From VFMC01 sp050248155 (GTDB taxonomy: Bacteria > Actinomycetota > Acidimicrobiia > Acidimicrobiales > Ilumatobacteraceae), in contig JBFWSW010000014.1 in assembly GCA_050248155.1 (NCBI GenBank), forward strand, positions 1 through 64,000: 64,000 nt of DNA, read 5' to 3'. The notes under the pieces are model-generated. The model saw only the letters and a program-made list of their open reading frames with translations, did no database searches and was not told the DNA's origin. Position 1 is the stretch's first letter, and the number at the start of each line of letters is the position of its first letter. The translations under genes were made by a program, and so were the position numbers. Positions 32,502 to 41,691 of this stretch are shown here, in pieces.

Positions 32502-33479
32502 TCACACGGTCGGGAACGACTCCAGGATGGCGCCGAGCGCCTCGATCAGCGGCTGTCGCTGCTCGATCGGGCTCTTGCCGAGGTGGACGACGACGACGTC
32601 ACGATCGGGTGCGACGACCGTGAACTGACCCTCGTAGCCGTGGCACGCGAGCGACCCCTCGAACTGCGGCCAGAGCCACCAGTGCCGACCGTAACCGAAG
32701 CCCGTCTCGTCGTCGGTCGAGATCGGTGCCCGCGCGTGCTCCACCCAACCGGCCGGCAGGACACGACGACCGTCCACCACACCGTCGTCGAGGTACATCT
32801 GCCCGAAGCGGGCGAAGTCACGCGCCGTCGCGTACACGTAGGACGACCCGACGAAGGTGCCGACCGTGTCGAACTTCGGCTGTGCGCTCGCCATGCCCGC
32901 AGGGTCGAACAGCCGCTCGCGGAGGAACCGCTCCATGCCTTCGCGCCCGCCGCCGACGGCGTCGCCGACGATGCGGGCGACGATGTTCGTCGTGCCACTC
33001 GAGTAGTTCCACACCGTGCCGGGCGGATGCGCCAGGGGCAGGGCGGCGGCGTAGGCGGCCATGTCGTCCTTGCCCTCGCCGAACAACATCTCGAGGCAGT
33101 GCGACACGCGGTCGTCGACGTAGTCCTCGACGAACTCGAGCCCTGACCGCATCTCGAGGAGCTGATCGAGCGTGATCGCTGCCTTGTCGGAATCGCCCCA
33201 CTCGGGTACCGGCGCGAGGGCGGACGGATCGAGGAGCCCGTCGGCGACCGCGATCCCGACTGCCGCGTGGGTGATGCTCTTCGCCATGCTCCACGAGATC
33301 AAGGTGGTCTCCGGGCCCACCGGGCCGCCCGGGCCGAACACGGTGTCGGGCTGCGTCCCGTAGCGCTCGAACGCGATCTCGCCGCGGTGCTGCACGACGA
33401 GCGCCAGCGACAGCCCGTGCGGGGCGTCGGCCGCGAACAGCGCGTCGGCCACCTGGTCCACCTCTGCCCGCACTGCCAT
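32502..33479 (-). CDS. Serine hydrolase of the beta-lactamase/penicillin-binding family
   Basis: A 325-residue class C-type serine hydrolase (esterase or peptidase). The catalytic S-x-x-K is in SWSMAKSITHAAVG, the tyrosine motif in WNYSSGTTN and the third motif in CHGYEGQFTVV. No signal peptide is seen. ATG at 33479 follows a TACGGT box by eight bases; ATG at 33506 would add nine residues. Substrate unknown. Confidence 0.85.
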   Translation of the reverse strand: MAVRAEVDQVADALFAADAPHGLSLALVVQHRGEIAFERYGTQPDTVFGPGGPVGPETTLISWSMAKSITHAAVGIAVADGLLDPSALAPVPEWGDSDKAAITLDQLLEMRSGLEFVEDYVDDRVSHCLEMLFGEGKDDMAAYAAALPLAHPPGTVWNYSSGTTNIVARIVGDAVGGGREGMERFLRERLFDPAGMASAQPKFDTVGTFVGSSYVYATARDFARFGQMYLDDGVVDGRRVLPAGWVEHARAPISTDDETGFGYGRHWWLWPQFEGSLACHGYEGQFTVVAPDRDVVVVHLGKSPIEQRQPLIEALGAILESFPTV

Positions 33480-33554
33480 CGGTGCGGACCGTACACGAAC
33501 GTTCATGACCGCGTCGGGGGCACGCGACGCAGTGGAGATCGGCAGACTGGGGCC

Positions 33555-34355
33555 GTGGATGTCGCGACCGCGCTGGGGACCTATCTCGAGATCGTCGACT
33601 CCTGCGCGCCGGGCCTGGTCGAGGGCTTGTACGTGGTGGGCTCGTTCGCGCTCGACGACTGGCACGAAGGCAGGAGTGACATCGACATCGTCGCGGTCAC
33701 GGCCGAGCCCGCCACCGACGCCGACGCGGGATCGCTGCGCACCGCACACGCGCTGCTGAGTGAGCACGTGCCTCAGCCCTTCGTCGACGGGCCGTACGTC
33801 GCGTGGGGCGACCTGATCACCCCGCCCACTGCGCTCCACCGACCGTGGAGCCTCGAGCACCGGTTCCGGCACGACGCGGAGTGCTTCGAGATCAACCCGG
33901 TGACGTGGTACGTGCTCGCCACGTACGGGGTGACCGTCCGGGGACCGACCGTCGACCGCCTGGGCGTCTACCTCGACGTCGAGGCGCGCACGCAGTTCGT
34001 GGTCGAGAACCTCCGTTCGTACTGGTTGCCGCTCGCGCAGCGACTGCGCGACCTCTGCAACTCGCAGCCGGGTTCCGACTTCCCCGCGTCGATGCTCGAG
34101 TGGTGCGCGCTCGGAGCGCTCCGGCTGCACGTCACCGCGTTCACCGGTGACGTGGTGTCGAGGCGGGTCGCCGGAGAGCACGGCCTGCGAGTCGCACCCG
34201 AGTCGACGCATGCGACGCTCGACACCGCGCTGGCAGTGCGCGCCGGCTCGGAGGGGGCACCCGACAGCGTGCCGGCCGGGGACCTGCTGCTGGCGGCTGA
34301 CGTGATCGAGTGGTGTGCGAACGAGGTTGCCGAGGCGGCGCGACCTCAACCCTGA
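33555..34355 (+). CDS. Nucleotidyltransferase with DUF4111-like C-terminal domain
   Basis: A 266-residue protein resembling aminoglycoside adenylyltransferases. The nucleotidyltransferase motif is VVGSFALDDWHEGRSDIDIV (G29-S30, D42, D44), and the C-terminal half is helical with LEWCALGALRLHVTAFTGDV. Whether it modifies a drug or a cell metabolite is unknown. The GTG follows a CAGACT box by six bases, the same box and spacing as at 2301-2313. It overlaps the opposing LOG gene by ten bases. Confidence 0.75.
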   Translation: MDVATALGTYLEIVDSCAPGLVEGLYVVGSFALDDWHEGRSDIDIVAVTAEPATDADAGSLRTAHALLSEHVPQPFVDGPYVAWGDLITPPTALHRPWSLEHRFRHDAECFEINPVTWYVLATYGVTVRGPTVDRLGVYLDVEARTQFVVENLRSYWLPLAQRLRDLCNSQPGSDFPASMLEWCALGALRLHVTAFTGDVVSRRVAGEHGLRVAPESTHATLDTALAVRAGSEGAPDSVPAGDLLLAADVIEWCANEVAEAARPQP

Positions 34356-34990
34356 GCGAGCGGACCGGGCGTGATCGGGATCTGTCCCGTGTCGCGGTCG
34401 ATCCACTTGTTCGGCGTCTCGGGCGCTGGGGCAAGCGCGAGGGCCAGCGCTTCGTCGACCGTGTGCGCGCGCTGGGCGAGCATGCGGTGCGAGCTGCGGA
34501 CGAAGCCCGATTCGACCGCCGCGTCCATCCAGTCGAACAACGAGCTCCAGTAGCGCTCGACATCGAGGAGCACGACCGGCTTGCGCACGATCCCGAGCTG
34601 GTTCCACGTGAGCAGCTCGATCACCTCCTCGACCGTGCCGAACCCTCCGGGCAGGGCGACGAACCCGTCGGCGAGCTGCTCGAAGCGCGCCTTGCGCTGA
34701 TGCATGTCGGGCACGACCTCGAGGGAGGACAACCCGCGGTGGGCGACCTCGGCGGACACGAGCTGGTCGGTGATCACCCCGATGACGTCGCCGCCGCCGG
34801 CGATCACGGCGTCGGCGACGATTCCCATCAACCCGACCTGGCCACCGCCGTACACCAGCCCGATGCCGCGCCGGGCCATCGCCTCACCGAGCGCGTGGGC
34901 GGCCGAGCGGAACGACGGGTTGGACCCGATGTTCGAGCCGCAGTACACGCAGAGCCGAGGCGCTCGCGTCAGCGAGCCGAGTGTCGACAT
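34346..34990 (-). CDS. LOG-family nucleotide 5'-monophosphate phosphoribohydrolase
   Basis: A 214-residue Rossmann-fold protein of the LOG (TIGR00730) family, which releases free cytokinin-like bases from their ribotides. The signature PGGFGTVEEVIELLTWNQLG is complete, preceded by VYCGSNIGSNPSF and VYGGGQVGLMG. In bacteria the cellular role is often nucleotide salvage. ATG at 34990. Confidence 0.88.
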   Translation of the reverse strand: MSTLGSLTRAPRLCVYCGSNIGSNPSFRSAAHALGEAMARRGIGLVYGGGQVGLMGIVADAVIAGGGDVIGVITDQLVSAEVAHRGLSSLEVVPDMHQRKARFEQLADGFVALPGGFGTVEEVIELLTWNQLGIVRKPVVLLDVERYWSSLFDWMDAAVESGFVRSSHRMLAQRAHTVDEALALALAPAPETPNKWIDRDTGQIPITPGPLAQG

Positions 34991-35080
34991 GGCGAACAGA
35001 CTGTCACACACGGGCCGACGACCGCACCAGGAGTTGCCGGAGCCCCGGGAGTCGAAGCGACCGCATCGGCACCCGATCAC

Positions 35081-35086
35081 TACAGT
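35081..35086 (+). promoter_or_regulatory. -10 box TACAGT of the acyl-CoA dehydrogenase gene
   Basis: TACAGT followed by eight bases and the GTG at 35095; leaderless arrangement. Confidence 0.45.
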
Positions 35087-35094
35087 GCTGCAGC

Positions 35095-36705
35095 GTGACC
35101 TCCCCAGATCTGCAGGCAGCGGCCGACGTCATCGAGCTCGCCGGCTCCGTCACCGGAACGGCAGTCCGCCACCTGGCCGCCACCGGTGGCCCCGAGCAGC
35201 AGCAGAGCCTCGCCTACGACCTCGCCCACGCGGCGGCGCAGGTCGAGACGGCCCGTGCGCTCCTCGACTACGGGGCGAAGGGCGACCTCGAAGCGCGCCT
35301 CACGTGCGCCTTCGCGGCCGACATGGCCCACGACCTCATCACCCGGCTGTGCGGTCGCGAGCACCTGTGGGGCCTCGCGACCGCGCCGATGCGCGACGCA
35401 CACCCGTTCCTCGAGCGCTACCGAGACCCCGCGTTCGTGGCCTCGCTGGCCGACACGCCGGGGCCGCGCCACCTCGGCCCCGACTACGAGATGGTGCAGG
35501 ACACGTTCCGCTCGTTCGCCGACAACGAGATCGTCCCGCGAGCCGAGCACGTCCATCGCCACAACACCGACGTGCCCGAGGAGATCATCTCCGGTCTGGC
35601 CGAGATGGGTGTCTTCGGCCTCAGCGTGCCCGCGGAGTACGGCGGCTTCAGCGAGGGCGGCGCAGGCGAGTACATCGGCATGGTCGTCGCGACAGAAGAG
35701 CTCAGCCGTGCCTCGCTCGGCATCGGCGGATCGCTCATCACGCGCCCCGAGATCCTCACCCGAGCGCTCGTCCGCGGTGGCACCGAGGCGCAGAAGCAGC
35801 ACTGGCTGCCGCGCATCGCCTCGGGCGAGGTGATGGTCGCGGTCGCGGTCACCGAGCCCGACTTCGGGAGCGACGTCGCGGGCATCAAGGTGACGGCGTC
35901 TCCTGCTGTCGGACCCGACGGCACCGACGGCTACGTGATCAACGGCGTCAAGACGTGGTGCACCTTCGGCGCTCGCGCCGATGTCTTGATGTTGCTGGCG
36001 CGGACCGATCCCGACCGGTCGAAGACCCATCGCGGGCTCAGCTTGTTCATCGTCCCCAAGCCGCGCGGCGAGGGTCACGGCTTCGAGTTCAGCCAGCCCG
36101 CAGCGGCAGGGTTCGCCGGCGGGAAGATGGAGGGGCGAGCCATCGACACCCTCGGCTACCGCGGCATGCACAGCTACGAGATCGCGCTCGACAACTGGTG
36201 GGTGCCGGCCGCGAACCTGATCGGCGAGTCGGACGGTCTCGGCAAGGGCTTCTACTTCCAGATGCAGGGGTTCGAGAACGGTCGCCTGCAGACGGCCGCC
36301 AGGGCGGTCGGCGTGATGCAGGCGGCCTACGAGGCGGCGCTGTCGTACGCGCACGACCGCCGGGTCTTCGGGCAGCCCATCTTCGACTACGAGCTCACCC
36401 GCGTGAAGCTCGGTCGGATGGCGGTGCTCATCCAGGCCGGCCGGCAGTTCAGCTACTCCGTCGCCACGATGATGGCCAAGGGCGACGGCACCATGCAGGC
36501 CAGCATGGTGAAGGCCTACGTGTGCAAGGCCGCCGAGTGGGTGGCACGTGAAGCGATGCAGATCCACGGCGGATTCGGCTATGCCGAGGAGTATCCGGTC
36601 AGCCGCCTCTACGTCGACGCGAGGGTGCTGAGCATCTTCGAGGGGGCCGACGAGACGCTGTGCTTGAAGGTGATCGCCCGGCGCCTGTGCGAGCTGGCGG
36701 GCTGA
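35095..36705 (+). CDS. Acyl-CoA dehydrogenase with N-terminal extension, methylsuccinyl-CoA dehydrogenase-like
   Basis: A 536-residue acyl-CoA dehydrogenase with a helical N-terminal extension of about 130 residues before the standard fold. Conserved parts include VAVTEPDFGSDVAG, IHGGFGYAEEYPVSRLY and SIFEGADE. The extension and stretches such as ARTDPDRSKTHRGLSLF and IDTLGYRGMHSYE resemble (2S)-methylsuccinyl-CoA dehydrogenase of the ethylmalonyl-CoA pathway. CitE-type lyase genes 3-6 kb downstream support this; crotonyl-CoA carboxylase/reductase is not in the window. Other branched acyl-CoA substrates remain possible. Confidence 0.84.
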   Translation: MTSPDLQAAADVIELAGSVTGTAVRHLAATGGPEQQQSLAYDLAHAAAQVETARALLDYGAKGDLEARLTCAFAADMAHDLITRLCGREHLWGLATAPMRDAHPFLERYRDPAFVASLADTPGPRHLGPDYEMVQDTFRSFADNEIVPRAEHVHRHNTDVPEEIISGLAEMGVFGLSVPAEYGGFSEGGAGEYIGMVVATEELSRASLGIGGSLITRPEILTRALVRGGTEAQKQHWLPRIASGEVMVAVAVTEPDFGSDVAGIKVTASPAVGPDGTDGYVINGVKTWCTFGARADVLMLLARTDPDRSKTHRGLSLFIVPKPRGEGHGFEFSQPAAAGFAGGKMEGRAIDTLGYRGMHSYEIALDNWWVPAANLIGESDGLGKGFYFQMQGFENGRLQTAARAVGVMQAAYEAALSYAHDRRVFGQPIFDYELTRVKLGRMAVLIQAGRQFSYSVATMMAKGDGTMQASMVKAYVCKAAEWVAREAMQIHGGFGYAEEYPVSRLYVDARVLSIFEGADETLCLKVIARRLCELAG

Positions 36706-36726
36706 CCGCGCGGATCGCTGTGCCGA

Positions 36727-38238
36727 TCAGGCCGAGCGCAGCATCTGGTCTTCGTCCACCTGCTCGATCTGGGGTGCTTCGGTCGCGAGCGCAGGGTCGG
36801 TCACGATCGCAGCGGGTGCAGGACGGCGGCGTCCGATCAGGCTGCGCACGGCCTTCGACAGCACCTGTTCGATGGTGGCGACGAGGATGACCAGGTCGAG
36901 GTTCAGCGACCAGTTGTCGACGTAGAACAGGTCGAGCCGGCGATAGGCACCGAAGTGCGGGTTGTCGCGGGCCTCGACCTGCCACAGCCCGGTGATCCCC
37001 GGTGGCATCTGCAGTCGGTCGAGCAACCGGTTGTCGAACTGCGCGACCTCGTCGGGCAGGGCGGGGCGCGGACCGACGATGCTCATCTCGCCCCTCAGCA
37101 CGTTGAACAGCTGCGGTAGCTCGTCGAGAGACGTGGCGCGGATGATGCGCCCGATGCGCGTGACACGTGGATCGCGCTCGAGCTTGAAGAGCGGACCGAC
37201 CCGCTCGTTGTCGGGCGTGAGCTCGGCGAGCCGCGCCTCGGCGTCGACGACCATCGAGCGGAACTTCAACATGTTGAACAGCTCGCCGCCCTTGCCGACG
37301 CGCTTCTGACGGAACAGCACGGGGCCGCGGTCGGTGAGCTTGATCGCCAGCGCGATGAGCGCCATGACCGGCAGCGCGAACAGCAGGGTGAACAAGGCGA
37401 GGGCGATGTCGAGCCAGCGCTTGACCTGCATCTGCGGGCTGCCCGAGTCGGCGGGTTCGATGTAGTACAGCGACTGGTACGCGACCGGCGTGGCGCGGAG
37501 CCGTCGGTGCGCCATGCCGTAGAGACCGTTCGAGACCTGGATGTGGATGCCGGCATCCTCGAGATCGTCGATGAGCGGGCGCAGCTCGCGGGCGGGAAGT
37601 GCACCGACGACGGTGATGACACCGCGGATGTCGTGCTCGCGCAGCACGGGGAGGAGCCGATCGACCGTGCCGAGGTGGAGCGAGGACAGGCCGTGGACGA
37701 CCGCGACGGCCGGGTCGCCGACGACGCCCCGCACCCGGAAGCCCGCCTCCGGGTGATCGGCGAGCATGTCGACGAGATCGGCAGCGTCGGCGTTGACGCC
37801 GATGACGACCACGTCGCGCAGGTGCCGGCCCGCCGCACGCGCAGCGCTGAGCCAGGCGCGGTACCCACCCCGGAACCACAAGAGGAGCACCACCGAGACG
37901 AGCGGGCCGGCGATCAGCCAGCGCAACTCGACCCGCACGCTCATCGCCTGCAGGAGGAAGGCCTGGAGGAAGCCGAGGACGAACGAGCTGCGCACGATGC
38001 GGCGCATCTCCTCCACCCGGCTCGACGCGACACGTGCGAGGTAGAGACCCTGCACGAGCAACAGCGCGAGGCCGGTCGCCAACAGCGCGGATTCGACGAC
38101 CAGGAGCTTCCACAGCTCCATCCCCTTGGTCATCTTCCAGACCATCATCGGGACCCACGCGAGCAGGAGCGCCACGCAGTCGAGGAAGACGAGCCGCCGC
38201 CGCAGGTTCGGAACTTCAAGGGTTTTCTGGTGAGCCAC
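36727..38238 (-). CDS. Undecaprenyl-phosphate sugar phosphotransferase (WbaP/WcaJ type)
   Basis: A 503-residue initiating glycosyltransferase for exopolysaccharide or glycan synthesis. It has four N-terminal membrane spans, a CoA-binding-like Rossmann part (DVVVIGVNADAADLVDML) and the C-terminal catalytic domain with KRWLDIALALFTLLFALPVM, FRQKRVGKGGELFNMLKFRS, ATSLDELPQLFNVLRGEMS and VGPRPALPDE. It transfers a sugar-1-phosphate to undecaprenyl phosphate. It stands apart from the glycan operon at 59-64 kb but could begin the same polymer. Confidence 0.93.
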   Translation of the reverse strand: MAHQKTLEVPNLRRRLVFLDCVALLLAWVPMMVWKMTKGMELWKLLVVESALLATGLALLLVQGLYLARVASSRVEEMRRIVRSSFVLGFLQAFLLQAMSVRVELRWLIAGPLVSVVLLLWFRGGYRAWLSAARAAGRHLRDVVVIGVNADAADLVDMLADHPEAGFRVRGVVGDPAVAVVHGLSSLHLGTVDRLLPVLREHDIRGVITVVGALPARELRPLIDDLEDAGIHIQVSNGLYGMAHRRLRATPVAYQSLYYIEPADSGSPQMQVKRWLDIALALFTLLFALPVMALIALAIKLTDRGPVLFRQKRVGKGGELFNMLKFRSMVVDAEARLAELTPDNERVGPLFKLERDPRVTRIGRIIRATSLDELPQLFNVLRGEMSIVGPRPALPDEVAQFDNRLLDRLQMPPGITGLWQVEARDNPHFGAYRRLDLFYVDNWSLNLDLVILVATIEQVLSKAVRSLIGRRRPAPAAIVTDPALATEAPQIEQVDEDQMLRSA

Positions 38239-38430
38239 CGCTACTCACTCTCGACACTCTCACTGCACCGCTCCGCTCCGGACCGGGTTGACCGATGGTA
38301 CAACGGGTCGGAATTCCACGCAGGGCAACTCATTTGACGCTTTGATGACGATGCAGGCCGGTTTCTTGATCAGATCTTGATGTTGACCCGTGCGGTGGTC
38401 GAACGACTCCGCTCCGCGGACTCCGCCGGA

Positions 38431-39042
38431 TCAGCGGCCGTGCACCGACACCGCGTAGTCGCCGCCGCGGAACGGTTCGCGGTCCCACGTCGCCCACCGG
38501 TCGACCAGCCGCAGCCGGGCTCCGCTGCAGGCCTCGTCGTACTCGGCCAGGCCGAGCGCGGCGCCGCAGCTGAAGCCCGACACCAGGAGCCCGCCGTCGT
38601 CGAGGTGACGCGCGCAGCCCGCGACGACAGCGGCGCGATCGGTGTCGCGGCAGAACAGCATCACGTTGCCCGGCATCGTGACGATCGAGAAGGTGGCGCC
38701 GAGCTGCAAGGTGGCGAGGTCGGCGTGGACCCAGGTGACGTCGCTCGCCTTGGATCGAGCGACGTCCAGCATCTCCGCGTCGAGGTCCGTGCCGACGACC
38801 TCGAACCCGCGACGATTGAGCTCGATCGCCACGCGCCCTGTGCCGCACCCCGCGTCGAGGACACGAACGGGTGGTTCGAGGTCACGGGCGAGCCACTCGA
38901 TCAGATCTGCCTCGCCGTGGGCCGCATCGTGCGCGAACCGCGCCTCGTAGTCCACGAGCGAGATCGATCGTCGCCACGCTGCCCACTGAGGGCTCACGTT
39001 GCGGCCCCCACCGTCACCGGGCTCGCCTCCGGACCGGCTCAT
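38431..39042 (-). CDS. Class I SAM-dependent methyltransferase
   Basis: A 203-residue methyltransferase with motif I VRVLDAGCGTGRVAIELNRR, then VVGTDLDAEMLDVAR and a DDGGLLVSGFSCG strand. Its fold and length fit small-molecule methyltransferases. The ATG at 39042 overlaps the HAD stop as ATGA, so both are co-translated; GTG at 38997 is an alternative. Substrate unknown. The 191 bases downstream to 38239 hold no gene I can support. Confidence 0.8.
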   Translation of the reverse strand: MSRSGGEPGDGGGRNVSPQWAAWRRSISLVDYEARFAHDAAHGEADLIEWLARDLEPPVRVLDAGCGTGRVAIELNRRGFEVVGTDLDAEMLDVARSKASDVTWVHADLATLQLGATFSIVTMPGNVMLFCRDTDRAAVVAGCARHLDDGGLLVSGFSCGAALGLAEYDEACSGARLRLVDRWATWDREPFRGGDYAVSVHGR

Positions 39043-39719
39043 CCCAGCAGCTCGCTCATGTCGTGGATCCGGGCGAAGTCGGCGTCGGGATGGTCGTCGT
39101 ACGGGTCGAAGAGCACCGGGAACAGCCCCGCCGCGAGCGCCCCTGCGATGTCCATCGTCACCGAGTCGCCGAGGTAGGCGATCCGCTCGCGAGGGATGCC
39201 GTCGAAGCAGGCGAGCGCGGGTTCGAAGATCTGCGGATCGGGCTTCTCGATGCCGACGACGTGACTGTCGACGATGACGCGCACCGGCGCGCCGCTCCCC
39301 TCGCCGACCTGGCAGATGCCGCTCCGCCACAGCACGTCTTCGATCTGGCCGCTCGCGTTGGAGACGACGCCGATCGGGATGCCGGCCTCGTGGAGCGAGC
39401 GCAGCGCGACGACGCTCTCGGGGATCGCCCATCGCCAGAGGTAGGGGTTCCGCGTCCGCCCGAGGACGTGCGCGGCAGTGGCCCGGTCGTCGGGGCCGAC
39501 GCCCACGGACTCGACGTAGGCGTGGTCGTACTCGTGCCAGAACGACTCGCCGCTGCCGGCGGCGCTCTTCACCGCCATCGCGTGGTAATGGGCGCGGCGG
39601 TTCCGTGCGATGGACGCATCGCCGCCGTAGTACGCGAGCAGCGGGCCGAGCACGGTGGGGTCGGGTAGGACGAGGATCCCGCCCGCGTCGAACAGGATCG
39701 CGTCGATCTCGGCGAACAT
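39039..39719 (-). CDS. HAD-superfamily hydrolase
   Basis: A 226-residue HAD hydrolase. Motif I is FDAGGIL, so the usual second Asp (DxD) is replaced by Gly, as in HDHD3-like members; motif II is VVSNAS, the lysine is in GIEKPDP and motif IV is LGDSVTMD. Phosphatase activity may be altered or absent. It precedes a methyltransferase gene in a four-base overlap. Confidence 0.82.
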   Translation of the reverse strand: MFAEIDAILFDAGGILVLPDPTVLGPLLAYYGGDASIARNRRAHYHAMAVKSAAGSGESFWHEYDHAYVESVGVGPDDRATAAHVLGRTRNPYLWRWAIPESVVALRSLHEAGIPIGVVSNASGQIEDVLWRSGICQVGEGSGAPVRVIVDSHVVGIEKPDPQIFEPALACFDGIPRERIAYLGDSVTMDIAGALAAGLFPVLFDPYDDHPDADFARIHDMSELLG

Positions 39720-39754
39720 GCGTGCAGCATTGCACCGACCGCGGCATGGGTGAA

Positions 39755-39760
39755 TAGCGT
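39755..39760 (+). promoter_or_regulatory. -10 box TAGCGT of the malyl-CoA lyase operon
   Basis: TAGCGT followed by six bases and the GTG at 39767; leaderless arrangement. Confidence 0.48.
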
Positions 39761-39766
39761 GACGTC

Positions 39767-40822
39767 GTGCGTAGCCCCCGTGACTTCTTCAAGCCACTCG
39801 CCGTCGGTGCACCCGCACCGCTGCGCGAGATCCCGGTGCGGCCGAGCCGCGTCATCCACTTCTTCCCGCCGCAGAACGACAAGGTGGTCTCGAAGCTGCC
39901 CGAGATCATCCCGACGGTCGACGTCATCCTCGGCAACCTCGAGGACGCGATCCCGATGGCCGACAAGGAGGCCGCGCGAGCGGGTCTCGTGCGCGCGGCA
40001 CGCTCACTCGACTTCGGCGACACGCAGCTCTGGACGCGGGTCAACAGCCTCGACTCGCCGTGGGGCCTCGACGACCTCGTCACGGTCGTGACCGAGATCG
40101 GCGACCGGATCGACGTGATCATGATCCCCAAGGTCGAAGGCGCCGAGGACATCCACTACGTCGATCGCCTCGTTGCCCAGCTCGAGGCCAAGGCCGGGCT
40201 GACGCGCCCGATCCTGCTGCACGCGATCCTCGAGACAGCACGCGGTGTCGCCAACATCGAGGAGATCTGCGGGGCCTCGCCCCGCATGCAGGGCGTGTGC
40301 CTCGGCCCGGCCGACCTCGCCGCGAACCGCAGGATGAAGACCACACGTGTGGGCGGCGGGCATCCGGACTACGTGGTCCGCCGCGACCCCGATCCCGACC
40401 AGCCCGACGCGGCGCGGCCGACCTATCAACAAGATCTCTGGCACTACACGATCGCGCGCATGGTCGACGCGTGCGTGATGCACGGCATCCAGCCGTACTA
40501 CGGGCCCTTCGGCGACATCAAGGACACCGTCGCGTGCGAGGACCAGTTCCGCAACGCGTACCTCCTCGGCTGCGTCGGGGCGTGGAGCCTGCACCCGGCG
40601 CAGATCGACATCGCGAAGCGGGTGTTCAGCCCTCGTCCGGCAGATGTCGCCCAGGCGATGCGGGTCATCGAGGCGATGGGCGACGGCACGGGCGCGATCA
40701 TGCTCGACGGCAAGATGGAGGACGACGCGTCCGTCAAGCAGTGCCACGTCGTCGTGGCACTGGCCCAGCAGCTGGCGGCCCGAGACCCCGAGCTCGCCGA
40801 CGCGTACGGGTTCACGTCGTGA
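39767..40822 (+). CDS. CitE-type malyl-CoA/beta-methylmalyl-CoA lyase-like protein
   Basis: A 351-residue HpcH/HpaI-fold lyase. The metal-binding Glu-Asp is in GNLEDAIPMADKEAAR, CoA-site residues in IMIPKVEGAEDIHYVD, and a second Glu in HAILETARGVANIEEI; a long insert follows GPADLAANRRM, and PYYGPFGDIKD and WSLHPAQIDIAKRVF complete the fold. Length and insert fit the Mcl1 class, which cleaves malyl- or methylmalyl-CoA to acetyl- or propionyl-CoA plus glyoxylate. It is coupled by GTGA to a second CitE gene. Confidence 0.85.
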   Translation: MRSPRDFFKPLAVGAPAPLREIPVRPSRVIHFFPPQNDKVVSKLPEIIPTVDVILGNLEDAIPMADKEAARAGLVRAARSLDFGDTQLWTRVNSLDSPWGLDDLVTVVTEIGDRIDVIMIPKVEGAEDIHYVDRLVAQLEAKAGLTRPILLHAILETARGVANIEEICGASPRMQGVCLGPADLAANRRMKTTRVGGGHPDYVVRRDPDPDQPDAARPTYQQDLWHYTIARMVDACVMHGIQPYYGPFGDIKDTVACEDQFRNAYLLGCVGAWSLHPAQIDIAKRVFSPRPADVAQAMRVIEAMGDGTGAIMLDGKMEDDASVKQCHVVVALAQQLAARDPELADAYGFTS

Positions 40823-41691
40823 GCACGACCGGCTTCCGGCCCCGTCGCTCCGTGCTGTACATGCCGGCCGCCAACGAGCGAGCGCTCGAGAAGGCGAAGA
40901 CCTTGCCCGCCGACGCGATCATCTTCGACCTCGAAGACGCCGTCGCACCCGACGCGAAGGTCGGTGCGCGGCCCAACGCGGTGGCAGCCGCGTCGTCGGG
41001 CGAGTTCGGGCACCGAGAGCTGACCATCCGCTGCAACGGGCTCGACACGCCGTGGGGCGCCGACGACCTGGCGGCGGCGGCCACGAGCGGCGCCTCGGCG
41101 GTCGTGGTGCCCAAGGTCGGCTCCGTCGACTACCTCGACCGCATCAGCGCACTGCTCGACGACAACGGCGCGCCTGCCGAGCTGACGATCTGGGCGATGG
41201 TCGAGACCCCGACGGCGGTGTTCGACGTGCGCGCGATCGCCGCCCACCCACGCGTCGCGGCGCTCGTGATGGGCACGAACGACCTCGCCCGCGAGTTGCG
41301 CTCGTCGCTCGGAGCAGCTGGCCGCCATCCCCTCGTCCCGCATCTCGCAACGGCCGTCGCCGCGGCGCGCGAAGCCGGGATCGCCATCCTCGACGGCGTG
41401 TACAACGACGTGCACGACCTCGACGGCTTCCGCGCCGAGTGCGTGCAGGGCATGGAGATGGGGTTCGACGGCAAGACGCTCATCCATCCGAACCAGGTCC
41501 CGATCGCGAACGAGGTCTGGGCGCCGTCGGACGACGAGGTCGCGCACGCACGACGGGTGATCGACGCCTTCGACGAGGGGCTCGCGTCCGGGCGGGGCGT
41601 CGTCACCGTCGACGGCCGGATGATCGAGAACCTTCACGTCGACAACGCCCGCCGGGTGCTGGCGGTGGCCGACGCGATCGCGTCGCTCTGA
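40819..41691 (+). CDS. CitE-like protein, probable (3S)-malyl-CoA thioesterase type
   Basis: A 290-residue CitE-fold enzyme: LYMPAANERALEKAKTLPAD, FDLEDAVAPDAKVGAR, CNGLDTPWGADDL and GMEMGFDGKTLIHPNQVPIA are all conserved. It resembles the Mcl2/(3S)-malyl-CoA thioesterase class that hydrolyses the malyl-CoA formed by the first lyase. The pairing with the Mcl1-like gene supports this, but citrate-lyase-beta-like functions cannot be excluded. Confidence 0.83.
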   Translation: MSTTGFRPRRSVLYMPAANERALEKAKTLPADAIIFDLEDAVAPDAKVGARPNAVAAASSGEFGHRELTIRCNGLDTPWGADDLAAAATSGASAVVVPKVGSVDYLDRISALLDDNGAPAELTIWAMVETPTAVFDVRAIAAHPRVAALVMGTNDLARELRSSLGAAGRHPLVPHLATAVAAAREAGIAILDGVYNDVHDLDGFRAECVQGMEMGFDGKTLIHPNQVPIANEVWAPSDDEVAHARRVIDAFDEGLASGRGVVTVDGRMIENLHVDNARRVLAVADAIASL

